Assembly: GCF_038502225.1 (NCBI RefSeq)
Contig: NC_091300.1
Coordinates: 52,492,676 to 52,556,675, forward strand
DNA from: Cherax quadricarinatus
Lineage: Eukaryota > Arthropoda > Malacostraca > Decapoda > Parastacidae
Reading direction: 5' to 3'
Length of the DNA stretch: 64,000 bases
Shown here piece after piece: positions 19,940 through 32,240 of this stretch; position 1 is the first letter of the stretch, and each line of letters opens with the position of its first letter. The position numbers were made by a program, and so were the translations under genes. The notes beneath the pieces are model-generated. The model saw nothing but the letters and a program-made list of their open reading frames with translations. It was not told the DNA's origin and made no database searches.

Positions 19940-20930
19940 TCGTCAACACAACACCAGTCATGATAGTCAAGACTTCATTAGACTTTCTCAAAAGAAAACA
20001 GATCACACCAGAGTTGGTAATCAAGATCACACCAGATCTGGTCGTCAAGACCACATCAGACCTGGTCGTAAAGACAATACAAGACGTGGTCATCATGACA
20101 GAATCAGATTTTGGCGTCACGGCCAAGCATTACACCAAGCCTAATCCTCAAGACTACACCATAATTGACAATGAAATCTACGCAATAACGGGTAAAAACC
20201 AAAGTAGCCGTAAAGACCACAGCACACTTACGCAAGACCCCACCTGATCTTTGTCGAATACGACATAAGATATGTTTGTTAGGGCCAAATTGTCGAGCTA
20301 TGTATAGGCTTAAAATTCTTACTGCAAACCTTCCGAAACTATAAATAAACTTTGAGGAAGACAGAAGAACCGCTGATCTGGGAAATGGTGATATGTTTGA
20401 GAAATAAACAATGATCACTCTCACCCACCCGACCTACTCACCAGCTGTTTTCTCTCCTCTACTTTCCTTTCCTTTTTTTCCTAGTTATCTTCTCCTTGCC
20501 TCAAAGTTCAACCCACTTCTCTTCTCTTTTCTATCATATCCTCCACTAACGTACCCTCCGAAATACGTATCTTTCCCTCCCTCTTCTCCCTTCCCTTGCA
20601 CCGGTGTTTTTTTCCATCCCTAAAACTCAGGATGTTAAAACATCGAGAATCGATTGTTCTCCATCACTAGCCATGGATGAGACAATGGCCCCAAGCCTCC
20701 CAGCGTACACTTGAGGTATTGGAGATTGACATTGCTTGTTATAGAAGCGTGGCTTCCATTATGGCCCCGAGGCGGCCATTACACACACGCCAATATTGGC
20801 ACTCCTGACAACACTCCACTACACTAACTGACGGTTCTGGCAACTTGTTCAAATTACTTTGCCATCAACTAAAATCAACAGATAAATGTACACTTGGAAT
20901 GTATAGCAGCTGTCAAGACCACCGCCAATG
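19940..20930 (+). repeat. Segmental duplication, arm 1
   Basis: Landmarks shared in order with 25785-26470 are a run of CACACCAGA...TGGT units, a pyrimidine-rich stretch, CCATGGATGAGACAATGG (arm 2 CCATGAAGGAGACAATGG), GTCATTACAC-type sequence, then CTCCTGACAACACTC (arm 2 CTTCTGACAACACTC). Estimated divergence is large, so the duplication is old or both are copies of an unrecognised repeat. Confidence 0.7.
19985..20100 (+). repeat. 24-bp tandem repeat
   Basis: Four to five units around ATCACACCAGATCTGGTCGT with a 24-bp period. The unit length keeps frames open on both strands, so short ORFs such as the one rich in DHTRSGRQ are not taken as genes. Confidence 0.8.
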
Positions 20931-20948
20931 TGTGTTGGAAATTTTCAA

Positions 20949-21700
20949 CTCTTAGTGCCGGAAAAATGTAGCTCCAGGTGCTGGAAACATCACCCTAGTG
21001 GTGCTGGAAACAACACTCTCCTGGTGCTGGAAACATCACCCTCTTGGTGCTTGAAACATCACCCTCTTGTTGCTGGAAACATTACCCTTTTGTTGCTGGA
21101 AACCTTACAGTCTTGTTGCTTGAAACATCACTCTCCTGGTGCTGGAAACATCACCCTTCTGATGCTGGAAACATCACCCTTCTGATGCTGGAAACATCAC
21201 CCTTCTGATGCTAGAAGCGTTTACACTAGGTGCAGGAAGCCTTCAACTCCTGACGTGGGAAGCCTATATACCTGTTCCTGGAAACCTCCAACTTCTAATG
21301 TTGAAATGTTCCAATTCATGGTGCTGGAAACATCTACGTCCTGGTGCTGGAAGCCTCCACCTCCTAGCAATGGAAGTCGCTTTATTTAGTGCTGCAAGCC
21401 TCTAACTCCTGATATGGGAATCCTCTATTCCTTGGTACTGGAGGTCTTTACCTTCGGGGAATAGAAGCTTCTACGTCTGGTGCTTGAGCCTCCTACTTCT
21501 AGTGCTGGATGCCTATATCTTCTGGTGCTGGAAGCCTCCACCTTTTACTGTTGGAAATCTACACCTGTATCTTCTCTCGCCGTAAACCTGCAAATTATGT
21601 TGCTGGAAACCTCCACTACCTAGAGATGGAAACCTCCACTGCCTGGTGCTGGAAACCAGAAACCACCTATGCCTGGTGATGAAACCCTCCGCCGCCTGGT
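20949..21700 (+). repeat. 23-bp minisatellite, diverging outward
   Basis: About thirty units around GGTGCTGGAAACATCACCCT. Units are regular near 21000-21200 and drift toward 21700. Arm 2 of the duplication has no comparable expansion. Confidence 0.85.
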
Positions 21701-21949
21701 GGTGGAAGGTGAGTATTACAAGATGTTATCAAACCGTTTGCGGACTCTAATTTTTCTCGCGTTCACTGGATAAAATATAGAAGGAAGGTAGATAACAGAG
21801 CACAGTACACTCCTTTGTGAAGTGCTGTGGCGAATTTCAATGCAGTGGGTCTCTCCACCAAGGTTAGATGGGCATTTTTTGTCGTGCTGTAAGAGGGTTC
21901 TTACGATTTTTTGAGTAACAGGATGGAATATTGAAAAGAAAGAACAGTG

Positions 21950-22640
21950 TATGTAGAATTCTACTTCAAACTCGATAAAGTAGGCTGTAAAACTCACAAA
22001 ATGCTTCAGCAAGGATCTGGGTCAGACACAGTGCTTTGAATGATTTTCTAAGGACTGTGTCCTACCCAAATGCAGGCTGAACGTCAATTGAGGATGATGA
22101 AAGCTCTGGTCGTCCATCAATATCGAAAACAGATACTAACATTGAAAAAGTAAGGAAGGCTATTCACGAAAATCGTTGTGCTGTGGACATTTCATATGGG
22201 TCGTCTCAATGCATTTTGACTGAAAATTTGAACATTAAGCGAGTGGCTGCAAAATATTTGCCCTGCTGGCTGACTTAAGATAAAAAACACCACCGATTTC
22301 TAGGCAAAAACTACAGAGCAGTCGTCCCCGACCCTCCCTACTCCCTAGATCTAGCCCAATGTGACTTCTTTCTCTTCACCCCCCCCCCCAAAAAAAAAAA
22401 TAATAATATAAAAATGGTACTCATGGGGTGGCGTTGTAACGAGGTGAAGGAGATTCAGGCAGAATCACAGGCTACGTTAGACGCTGTAAGGAAAGAAGAG
22501 TTCCAGAAATGTTTTGAGAAGTGGCAGAGGTTCTGGGATCAGTGTATAACCGACCAAGGAGAGTATATGGAGGAAGACAACTGGGTTATTAATATCTCTA
22601 CATACTGTTGTTTTCGCGGCTGTCCAAGAATTTTTTTTAT
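21950..22640 (+). pseudogene. mariner-type transposase relic (DD34D family)
   Basis: The N-terminal helix-turn-helix region is recognisable as DDESSGRPSISKTDTN, then ISYGSSQCILTENLNIKRV. After a deletion comes PDPPYSLDLAQCDFFLF, the block around the third catalytic Asp, then EIQAESQATLD and CFEKWQRFWDQCI with the ending QGEYMEEDN. The stretch that should hold the first two catalytic Asp residues is missing between about 22280 and 22310. I could not define terminal inverted repeats. It sits between the satellite at 20949-21700 and the repeat at 22735, inside arm 1 of the segmental duplication. Confidence 0.85.
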
Positions 22641-22734
22641 TGCACTTCGAAATTCTGGCTTGGTGGTCAGTGTGTGGGCACATACGTGAATAAAATCAGG
22701 AGATGGCAGGTTTACTATCTCCAGACCTGTAGCG

Positions 22735-23045
22735 AAGTGAAGAAGCAGGAAACACATGCAGGGAATACCATGCTGGTAGGCAACATGCAGGACATACTAT
22801 ACTAGCAGAGAATGCTCTGAGGGAATACATTGGTGGCAGGGAACACATGCAGCGAATGCTTTGGTGGCAGGAACACATGGAGATAACACCATGGTGGCAG
22901 GGAGCACATGCATGGGGGTAGGGAACACATGCAGGGAACACCATGGAGGGAACAGATGCAGAGAATACCATGAAGTGAAGGAACACGTGCAATGAACAAC
23001 ATGGAAGGAACAGATGCAGGGAATACCATGAAAGGAGAAAGTACA
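22735..23045 (+). repeat. Diverged minisatellite (GGAACACATGCAGGGAAT unit)
   Basis: Eight to ten units with core GGAACACATGCAGGGAATAC and variable ATGGTGGCAG spacers. A related array lies at 26750-26960 in arm 2 of the duplication. Confidence 0.75.
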
Positions 23046-25430
23046 AAATAAGAGTAACGAAAAGGATAAAAATGAAATGTTAGGGTAAATAAAAAAAAAG
23101 TTTGCAAATTAGAACTAATCGAGACGAAATAAGAAGTATCTGGGGGAACAGAAGAACGGAAAATAAGGGAGAACCAGAGAGTATCAACAGAGGTGGAGGA
23201 AAAGGCAAAAACCTGTTTAAAAAGGTTTGGATGAACAGAGAGAGGTATGGGACGGACAAATAACGCTGGCTGGGTTCAACAGGAGAATTTTGATGGATTG
23301 TGATATTATGATGATGGTGGCAACGGTGGGCGACGAGGCGGGAGTGGAGGGGAAAGATGGGGAAAGGGAAAGAGGACAGAAATAGAACAGCTAATAGCTA
23401 AAACCAAAGCCAAGGATATAAATGTACCGGAGAGAAAATAGATTAAATTAGATATATAGATGAAGATGTGAGCCAAGTGGTGTCATGGAGTGAGGACGCT
23501 GGCAACACTCACTCACCTGGGGAATAAGCATATGGGGCCGGGAAAAGAAGAGGGGCAGATTTCGGGCGAATTCCCTGAGATTGGGGCAAAATGGAAAAAA
23601 AAATGAAGGATATCAACTTGGAACAAAGAATAACTTTAACAGGGAAAATTTACTGAACAATTATATATATCAATGAAAGTTTAATTTACTCGATATGAAC
23701 AACACATTCAATTATAAAGTTTTACTGAAGGAAACTTTAATGATTGCAGATCAGATAGAAGATCAAGTAACGCTCCAGCACAAGCATCAGGTCAGTCTGT
23801 TACAATCTATGAATACCGTCATCTCCTGATCTATTTCTATTCCCCTTTCCAGTTCAAAAAGTCAATCAATATAACATTTAGATCCGCCCCGACGGAATAA
23901 ACTGTAAATTAAAATGTACTTTCACATATGGTGAGCTATTTCTTTCTTTTTGAATGAAATGAGTTACAGTACCTTGATGTGGCACTGGCACTACAGAGTA
24001 CTCCATGTCTAGTGCAGTCTTCATTAAATCTTACTTTTAGTTGGTTAATTGGGGGGAGGGGTTAAATCCTCGTGAATACACGAGGGGTCATTAAGGTTGC
24101 ACGTAACCTGTTCAGCACCAGTCATGAATGCTTCAGTCCTTGAAATATGGAGTTAGGTCAGTAAAATAGGACCTATATACACACCACACACAAATTCAAA
24201 CTAATCTTAAAAAGCAAGCTAATAACAAAAAAAGAACTATTTTAAAAACATATATGGTTAAAATTTAAAAAAAAAAAACAAGTTTCCGAAAGATACAATG
24301 ATGGTAATAAAAAAAAGCAAGGAAACAAAAAAGTCAAAAGCCGCAGGAAGACGACTAAAATTTGTGTTAATGGCACACCGGATACATTTTCAGTTACGGG
24401 ATCACATGTAAACAGGTGTGGCCTATCCACAATCTACAGAAAAATGTTTCATAGTGCTAATCCTTGTAAATAGAAAATTGGCCAAATATGTACATGTTAC
24501 CGAGGCCTGCAATGCTTCCTACATGTTTCTAGGGCCCACCGGGTATAACATTTGTAAGAACCTACCATCTTATTGTTAGTTAGGTCACCGTGACACAGAA
24601 GTCTGGTAAAGAGTACTTCAGCATCAAGCACTATCCTAGCACAAACAGAACTCAATGTCTGTACCAGGCATGAATCTAGCTTGTTATTTCTACTTTTGAA
24701 CTACAGGATTGATCCTAGTATACTTAATTTGGGTAAATAAAGCACTCGGTGAGTAAATGGTACAATTGGTCCCACAATGGCCAACAATCAGAACGAGAGC
24801 ACTGATGATAGAGTGCAGTAAGCGCTGAGGATCCTCTTCCCAACTGGTCCCAATATGATTCCAGATCAAAGTCACATATGCACTTATATTAATATAGACA
24901 GAGTTTAGCATATTGTTTCCCAGGGCTTTTCTACGAACTATATTTAGCTTCAGTTAGATTAGGAAAGATTATTTTATGTAAGGTTTGGTTGGTTAGAATA
25001 TTATCGTTAATTCGTGATAAATATTTTTGGAAGTTAGTGTGGCTAATGGAGCAACAGTGTGTCGAAAATCTCACCTGAAGACCTACGTACAGTACGTACG
25101 TGTTGTACGTAGGTCTGCATGCAAGTTCCGTATGGTTTTTATTTACTCTTGTATGTTGAAATTAAAACTTAAAATGAGTATGTAAAGAAACTAAATTAAG
25201 ACTGGATGGGTGAGATACACTGCCAATGTTCTAGTAGAACACCACACTGGGTGACTACTCAGTGATATTGTTAACGGTTAACTAGACAGTGACTAGTATT
25301 AAAGGTAAGTGGAAAATGAAATGGCAGGAAAGTACTTAAAAGACAGGGTGATGAAAGTATGGTATAATAGTTAAGGTGTATTAAATGAATATTAGATATA
25401 AATGAAAGAAGACAGTGCAGAGCAAATTAT
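23046..25430. other. Long AT-rich interval with no recognised gene
   Basis: About 2.4 kb. Short frames only, no transposon motif. Contains the inverted repeat at 25079-25116. Confidence 0.45.
25079..25116. repeat. Inverted repeat, 12-bp perfect stem and 14-base loop
   Basis: AGACCTACGTAC at 25079-25090 pairs with GTACGTAGGTCT at 25105-25116. The loop itself contains GTACGTAC. Confidence 0.9.
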
Positions 25431-25439
25431 AGAAGACGG

Positions 25440-25490
25440 CTCGTTAGCTCGTCTCCAGGTATACTCCAGGTACGGGTAGACCATTAACAA
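25440..25490 (+). mobile_element. LINE-B 3' tail fragment
   Basis: CTCCAGGTATACTCCAGGTA plus CGGGTAGACC matches the end of LINE-B at 34065-34092 (CTCCAGGTAGACTCCAGGTA). Confidence 0.6.
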
Positions 25491-25784
25491 ATCATGAATT
25501 GATAAACACTCAGAACGAAACATAACCTATAATAAAGATCTAATATGTACCAAATGACTGACATAATTGTTACCAGTACCTGTCATATTTCAACCCGCCA
25601 TATCACAAATGTGTTCTGACAGGATATTTTTAGTTGATAGGAGCAATTTTATTTTTTCAAGTATTTACATATATTAAAAAGTGAATACAACTCTGGAGGA
25701 GAAATCACTCGAGTGGTTACATAGGTCAGTGGCCACTCTGTTTTCAAGACATCATACTTGGGTGTCTATATCATACCAGACTTG

Positions 25785-26660
25785 ATTGCCAAATTCCTCG
25801 TTAGACCGCGTCGTAAACACAAATCAGAGATGGTTGTGAAGGCCACACCAGACTTGTTTGCTAACATTATACACTAGACTTAGTAAACACCACACAAGTC
25901 TTGGTTGAAAAGGAAACACCAGACCTAATGGCTATATCATACTTATAACTCTTTATGCAAATCGAACAAAACTATTAGACATGAGAGAGAAATCGAAGCT
26001 CTCTGAGTTACAAACAGCATTCACCCTGCCTCTCCCTACATACCTACTAACCCTTTTCTTATCTGTTTTTATGAGAGAGAATCTTTGCTCCTACGCAACC
26101 ATTCTGTGCTTCTCTATTGCTATAATAAAGTTTCTACCAATAACTTACCTTCTCAACAATTCTCTCTCTTCCTCCTCTCCCATTCCTTGTCCTGTCCTTG
26201 TCCATCACTAATTTCAAGGATACTAAAATATTGAGACACGAATGTGTTCCATCTCTAACCATGAAGGAGACAATGGTGCCAACCATCCAGGAGTTCATTT
26301 AAGGCAATAGAGGTTGACACTGTTATTGAAGAGTGTTTCCAACATGGTATCAAGGGTGTCATTACACGCTCGTCAATATTATCACTTCTGACAACACTCA
26401 CTGCACTAACTCGGGCTAAGGCAAATTTGTTCAAGTTTCTTCACAATAAACTAAAAAGTGCAGGTAACTGAACGGCCAGAATTGAAGTACAGGGCTCGTA
26501 AAGTCTCTCCCAACAATAGTAATAACCTACACAGCTGATGAACACAGCACTACTACCTCACTAGCGAATTCATGCACCCAGGCTGACATTCAAGTTCTGC
26601 AGCAACAAACGTAACAGATTCATGACAGCTGTTGCTGGTTCACTGTGGAAGGTGAATATC
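25785..26660 (+). repeat. Segmental duplication, arm 2
   Basis: Same landmark order as 19940-20930, without the mariner relic and with no 23-bp expansion; the stretch near 26630-26650 (CACTGTGGAAGGTGAATAT) corresponds to the junction just before the mariner in arm 1 (GTGGTGGAAGGTGAGTAT). Confidence 0.7.
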
Positions 26661-26749
26661 TGCATGAATGGTCGTAGGAATTGTTTAAATCTTTAAAATA
26701 TGCAGCAGACGTTGACGCTGCTTTTTATTGTTGTTAAAAGCTCAACCTT

Positions 26750-26960
26750 GATGGAAGACAGGAACGCATGGGGAGAATACAAGTGAGGGAGAGAACACAG
26801 GCAGAGATTTCTGTAGAGGGAGCAAACGCGTGTAGAGAATGCATTGGAGGGAGGAAACATACAGAGAACGTGTGGGGAGAGGAAACACGTGTATGGCATT
26901 ATGAAGGAGGGGAGCACATAGATAAATAATACTATGAAGGGAAGCAATATATACAGTGAA
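26750..26960 (+). repeat. Diverged minisatellite related to 22735-23045
   Basis: Units with GGAACGCATGGGGAGAATAC and AAACGCGTGTAGAGAATGCA. It keeps the position of its counterpart downstream of arm 1. Confidence 0.65.
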
Positions 26961-27272
26961 CGCAGCGGATGAAAGAGGGTAAATGAACGAAGAAGAAATG
27001 GGGGAGAGGAGGATGTGAGGTAAGGGGGAGGTAGGACAAGACAAGACAGAGAAAGAGACAAATGAAGGAGTTTGTAAAAAAAAATTCTTAGTTTAAAAAG
27101 GCAGGAGAACGTATAACTGAGCGGCAAAATGACTGATGGTAAAGAGAGGGTGACGGGAGAAAGGGGTGAAAGAAAAATAATAATGAAACGGAAAGTGTAG
27201 ATAGTTAGATAAAAGTATAACACCTTTAAAAACTGAGACAAGCAAAAACGATGGACAGGCGAGAAAGAGGGG

Positions 27273-27305
27273 TGAGGGAGGGAGGGAGGGAGGGAGGGAG
27301 GGAGG

Positions 27306-27379
<74 letters not shown>
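27273..27379 (+). repeat. (GGGA)n followed by (GA)n
   Basis: GGGA units to 27310, then about 35 GA units. The Leu/Ser and Pro/Ser frames on the minus strand over it are artefacts. Confidence 0.97.
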
Positions 27380-27383
<4 letters not shown>

Positions 27384-27640
27384 TGGTTGTCCAATTTCAA
27401 GAGGGACAAGTTGAAAATGAAAAATGAAAACGTTTATTTTCTTGTGTGGTTTACATATTATAAAATATTAATCACAAAGAAGGTCACTAGCAGGCCAAGG
27501 TATTTTGGGCAGTTGGAAGGCAATGTTATGGAGCCTTGGCGAGTGTATACTGGCAACCTGTGGGGGGTTACGAAGGTCGAGCGTAAGGGACAAAAACAAT
27601 GAAGACGGAGGTTGTTGAGGAGAGAGAGAGAGAGAAAGGG

Positions 27641-27958
27641 AGGGGGGATGTGGGTGGCGTTACTGTTATGTACAAGGCCAATATTGTCAAAGTACCACAC
27701 TTAGATCCACTTCTAGGACAGCGTGAAGCAAGCTTCTATACCACAAGACGGGCAGAAAGCAGCAACTTCACTCTGGCTGTACCCTTCTCCACAACATCAC
27801 TTCATCTGAGATTATTTATCCCCAGGATGACTCGAGTATGGAACACATTCGTACAACATTATGATGTCATCGAGATAAAGTCAGTTGATCAAATGAAAAT
27901 GCTGGCCCACAGATGGCTCCAACTTCATCCTGTTGCTTACTTGTATGTTTCATAACAA
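27641..27958 (+). pseudogene. LINE C-terminal fragment, unassigned family
   Basis: The frame contains SLHLRLFIPRMTRVWNTF and MLAHRWLQLHP, and ends TAA at about 27955. The IPR-x-RVWN arrangement resembles the end of Jockey-superfamily ORF2 proteins, where it follows the RT and thumb. No RT block is included. It lies between two GA microsatellites. Confidence 0.5.
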
Positions 27959-28051
27959 TGAAAATGCTTTCAAATGAGCTGATGTAGGTAACAGCTCTTA
28001 GCTTACCAATAAAGTTAGGAATTCTTAACCTAACCTTCTCAAACCCTGTGT

Positions 28052-28212
<161 letters not shown>

Positions 28213-28522
28213 CTGGTTAATGTGACAGGCCGGCTAGAAGAAAAGATACAAAATAAGGAAAAATGGGAGGAAGCGAGGTTACGTAAGCATGGAAAACGGA
28301 GAAAAAAGCAAGAGAAGGTAAAGAGAAAGGGCGAGATGGAAAGGGAAAGGAGGATAGGGAGATGGGTTAAAGTGAAGTGGGAAGAGAAGGGGAGTGTTAA
28401 TGTTAAATAAGAGAGATAAAGTTTTGCTTAAAGAAGAGATGAATAAAAGAGAATTAAAATTATTTGCAAAAATGTAACAGAGCGTGTATGAGACCTCTTA
28501 TATAAGGACAGAACCAGGGTCG

Positions 28523-28553
28523 GGCACCGGGCACCGGGCACCGGGAAGTCACG
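28523..28553 (+). repeat. GGCACCG tandem repeat
   Basis: Three to four 7-bp units at a GC-rich point in AT-rich surroundings. It may mark the 5' edge of LINE-B. Confidence 0.75.
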
Positions 28554-29908
28554 CGTGTTTGAGCTCCGCCAATTTCGCGTGTATCGGATGTCCCAGAGGG
28601 GACAGAGTGTGGAAAATAGGCGTGTGAAACCTAAAGTGCATATACGTTTCTAAACCCACAGAAGGGAAGCATCAGTGTCCATTGAAGAGGAAAAAAACTA
28701 GTTTTACAGTGCTATGTGTAGAGTGCCAGGCTCAGTATAACGGTTGTTATGGAAGGTGCCATATAGGAAATGATTTGTGACTAGCAGTGAACGTAGATCA
28801 GTGAGGGGAAATAAAGATCAGGGATTAGCATAAACTCAGAAAGCAGAAAAGTTAAAAAATGGAAAAGGATTATTGCTAAAACCACGGGAGAATATAAGAT
28901 ATTATTATTAATAAAAGTGAGGAGAGCAGTGTGTAGGCCTACAGATGATACCATACAGTGGGTCGTGTTTAATACTGAAGAACTGTTCCTCATACCATAT
29001 AAGGAATATAGCGAATGGTGAGGTATTGATGTTCAGTGATATACTGATCTGAAATTGTGGATTACAGCAGTCTGTCTAATATCCAATACATAGTGGAATA
29101 TATATATGGGTTGACCACCACCAAGAAAATTATTGCCAGAGGCGACAGAGAAATGTAAACTATCGTACAGGTGTTATAACGAGGAAAAAGGATTTGAATA
29201 GGCAGTGATATTGTGGATGAGAGTAATCCTTTTAAAACCGAGTGCTAGTGTAAGCTATTATGTAATTATATGGGAACAAACTGCGCAAGTTTACGGTCAC
29301 CCCACTGATCCCCCCACCTCTTCCCCAGCCCCTTCGTACCCCAACCAGCGGGGGTTGTTCCCCCCCTGCTGGCACCCATACCACGGACCCACTTATCACC
29401 AAACCAAGCAAAGTAGAGACCTGGGGATACAAACTGGATGAGTATTAAGCCATAGTAGAAATAATAAAATAAAATAAGATTGATGTGCAGGGAAACAGTG
29501 AACATGCAGTGACTGGATAGTGGAAAAGGATAAACCACCACCAAATCCTCTCGCCACCCTCCCCCTCCAACACTCCAACCAGCGGGGATGGTCCTCACCC
29601 CCCTGCTGGCACCCATACCCCTAACCACTGAACTACCTTTCATCACCGAAACCCAGCCACCACCACTACATATAACTGTCCAGGACAAGATAAACAGCAG
29701 TGATCATGACAGGAATCAGATGCTGTAGGATGTATGATATATGATGTTATACAACATAAAAGTTTTTAATGGGTAATAAGTCTCCATACTAATTACATCC
29801 CACATACCCATGTATTGACCTATAACACCCACACCTGTGTGCAGAGCTGAAAGGTAAAGTGAAGATCAGGTTCTTGTGGTACCCAGTCGCAAATAGGATA
29901 CAGGCAGG
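28554..29908 (+). other. Possible 5' UTR of LINE-B
   Basis: No gene was recognised in these 1.35 kb, which precede LINE-B ORF1 directly. The region has two similar GC-rich blocks 234 bp apart (29341-29380 and 29575-29615). Internal promoters of LINEs lie in the 5' UTR, which makes this a plausible reading but not a shown one. Confidence 0.4.
29341..29620 (+). promoter_or_regulatory. Duplicated GC hairpin block upstream of LINE-B ORF1
   Basis: Both blocks read CCAACCAGCGGGG, a short C-rich loop, then CCCCCTGCTGGCACCCATAC; CCAGCGGGG can pair with CCCCCTGCTGG. A regulatory role is inference from position. Confidence 0.4.
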
Positions 29909-30829
29909 ATGGCAGTACAGTATACCTGTGGGACATGTGAAAAGGCTCTTGGGGAAAAATCTAGAATCATATGCAACCTTTGCTTTTCAAAACATCTTGT
30001 TACCTGTGCAAGAATAAACACTGCAACCAAAAATGACATCTATCTAGATAGGTGTTTCTGGATCTGCAACAGAGATGTGGAACTATGGACAGATATCAGG
30101 AAAACACTCAGGAGGTTAATAAACAATAAACACGAAAAAAAGGAGGAACTATTGAATAGTCTACCTGGAATATATAGAGCATGAGAAGATAGGAGAGGAG
30201 TGAAGTCTAACACAGAGAATGCTCAGTCAACAACAACTGATCCAAAAATAAGCAGATACACACTAGAAAACACACGGGAAACAAAAACAACAGCTAGTTC
30301 AGTCCCCAGCCATAGGGCTGACCCAGACCCAGCCCCCAGCCATTGTGAAAATCCGGATTCAGTTAAAGACTCCTCCACAGCCACCAACGCCATAGCCCCT
30401 AGTACAGATGTAGTAGAGGAGCCCTCCTCTGGGGTAGACTCTTCTGCAACCATCACAGTCATAGCCCCTAGTACAGATGTAGTCGGGGAATCCCCTCCCA
30501 GGAAAAATGTTGGTGCCATGACAGCAGATGGTGATGTCTCTGGATTGGCTATGGAGGACTGTAGTTCAGCCCTAGGGCCAGCACAGATTAAGAATACATC
30601 CAGCACGAATTGTACCCAGCCAAAAACAAAATGGTGCAAATACTATATTTAGGGCATCTGTAAACACGGAATATCAGGGAAAACGAATAGGGCATGCAAC
30701 TTTGAGCATCCCAAAAAATGCCGTGACCTCCTGTCTAAGGGAGTGTGTCGTTCTACCTCTTGCAAATACTTCCACCCGGAGATGTGTCAGTCTTCAGTCC
30801 TTGAAAAACAATGTTACAATACCAAATGA
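29909..30829 (+). pseudogene. LINE-B ORF1: PHD-like and CCCH zinc-finger protein with two in-frame stops
   Basis: A single frame of 306 codons interrupted by TGA at 30182-30184 and TAG at 30650-30652. The first 60 residues contain paired cysteines (CGTCEKAL, then CNLCFSKHLVTC, then FWIC) as in PHD-like fingers that are common in CR1-type ORF1 proteins. The middle is Ser/Thr/Pro-rich with a repeated APSTDVV motif (residues about 155-190). After the second stop the frame continues with ICKHG, CNFEH, CRDLLSKGVC and CKYFH, arranged as two CCCH fingers of the RNA-binding type. The likely role is RNA binding in the retrotransposon particle, by family analogy. Confidence 0.75.
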
Positions 30830-30969
30830 ACTGCATATCATCTAAAAGGGACCAGGAGGCACACACCCCATACAACACATCATAGTAACTATGGTAGCTA
30901 TGACAACACCCCAAGTGATTTTTTAGGGGTAGGAAACAAAAAGAAAATGGAAAGAGATAACCAAAATAG

Positions 30970-32240
30970 TCCACACCTTGGAGCCATGTTGGACTGGAGG
31001 CACAGCCAGTGGCACCTCAGGACTCACAGCTACTGATGCCAACAACAAAATCCCCCCAACAAACATGCAACACAACCTCATTTATATTTGCTAATATACA
31101 GGGCCTTAAGCCATCCACAAACAACAAAATACCTTTCATTAGTGGACTTCTAGGGGAGTCAAATTCACTGTTTGCAGCCTTCACAGAGACCCATGCAAAA
31201 GATTACTTTGACAGTGAAATATGGATACCTGGATACAACCTTTTCAGATGCGACAGAAAGAACAGGCAACAAGGGGGGGGGGGTTGGCCTGTACGTCAAA
31301 GAGTCGCTCATTTGCACAGAGATACTGAACACCACAAATGATGTAGTTGAAGTTCTGACAATAAAAATCGAGAACCAAAACTTAGTCATTGTACTTGTAT
31401 ATAAGCCACCAGATGCAACTTCCCAACAGTTCAAAGAACTACTGTCGAAAATCGACTCCTGTCTGGACAACTTTCCAGCCCCATCCCCAAACATCTTGCT
31501 GCTTGGTGACTTCAATCTAAGACACACAAAATGGAAGAAAATAGCAAATAATGTCGTAGCAGAAATAATCCCTGGAGGTAGCTCAGATGAAATGTCACAT
31601 ATGCAGGAGCTGCTGAATTTCTGCAACAAACACACCCTAAGTCAGCAAATAGTGGAGCCAACAAGACCAGAGAACACACTGGACCTTATTTTCACAAATA
31701 ATGAGGACCTGGTAAGGAATATAACAATATAAAAAAAAACAAATTCTGATCACAATCTAATCGAAGTCCAGACTTGCATGCACAGGAGTCCTGATCGGCA
31801 CAATGCATTCAGTTATGAGGGTACCTTTACCAAATTCAACTTCACCAACAAGAACATCATCTGGGATCAGGTAAACTGTGCCCTAAATGAAACATGCTGG
31901 GAGGATATCTTAAATTACATGGACCCTAACCAATGCCTCGAAAAGATCAGCCTCCTGGTAGGTGAAGTATGTTCAAGGTATATTCCTATAAGACAAAAGA
32001 AAAGAAGAAGTAAACTGGAGAGAGAGATGCTCCCTCTACAGGAGAAGACGAAGAATCATTGAGCTCCTCAAGAATGCCAAATTATCTGATACACGGAAGG
32101 TAGTGCTAACCAGGGAAGTGGAAAATATTGAGCTGAAGTTAAAGGACTCATACAGGATCCAGGAGAGACAAGAGGAGCTAAAAGCGATTAATGAAATTGA
32201 AAGAAATTCGAAATATTTTCTAGTACAGGGCCCTTGCTCA
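30970..32240 (+). pseudogene. LINE-B ORF2: EEP endonuclease and linker
   Basis: Open from 30970. The domain starts FIFANIQGLKPSTNNK, with TETHAKD holding the catalytic Glu, LLGDFNLRHTKW the Asp/Asn motif and NSDHNLIEV the final His block. A run of twelve G at about 31268 shifts the frame within QGGGGVGLYVKES, and a TAA at 31730-31732 lies just before the SDH block. The linker is Lys/Glu-rich with frame changes near 32035 and 32225. Reads as recently disabled: the protein motifs are all in place. Confidence 0.8.

Noticed and set aside
26693..27409. 238-codon minus-strand ORF rich in Leu, Ser and Pro
   Set aside because: Much of it is the (GA)n and (GGGA)n tract, and the rest is the diverged minisatellite at 26750-26960.
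28222..28410. Lys/Glu/Arg-rich ORF after the GA tract
   Set aside because: Purine-rich low-complexity sequence continuing the GA microsatellite, without any motif.
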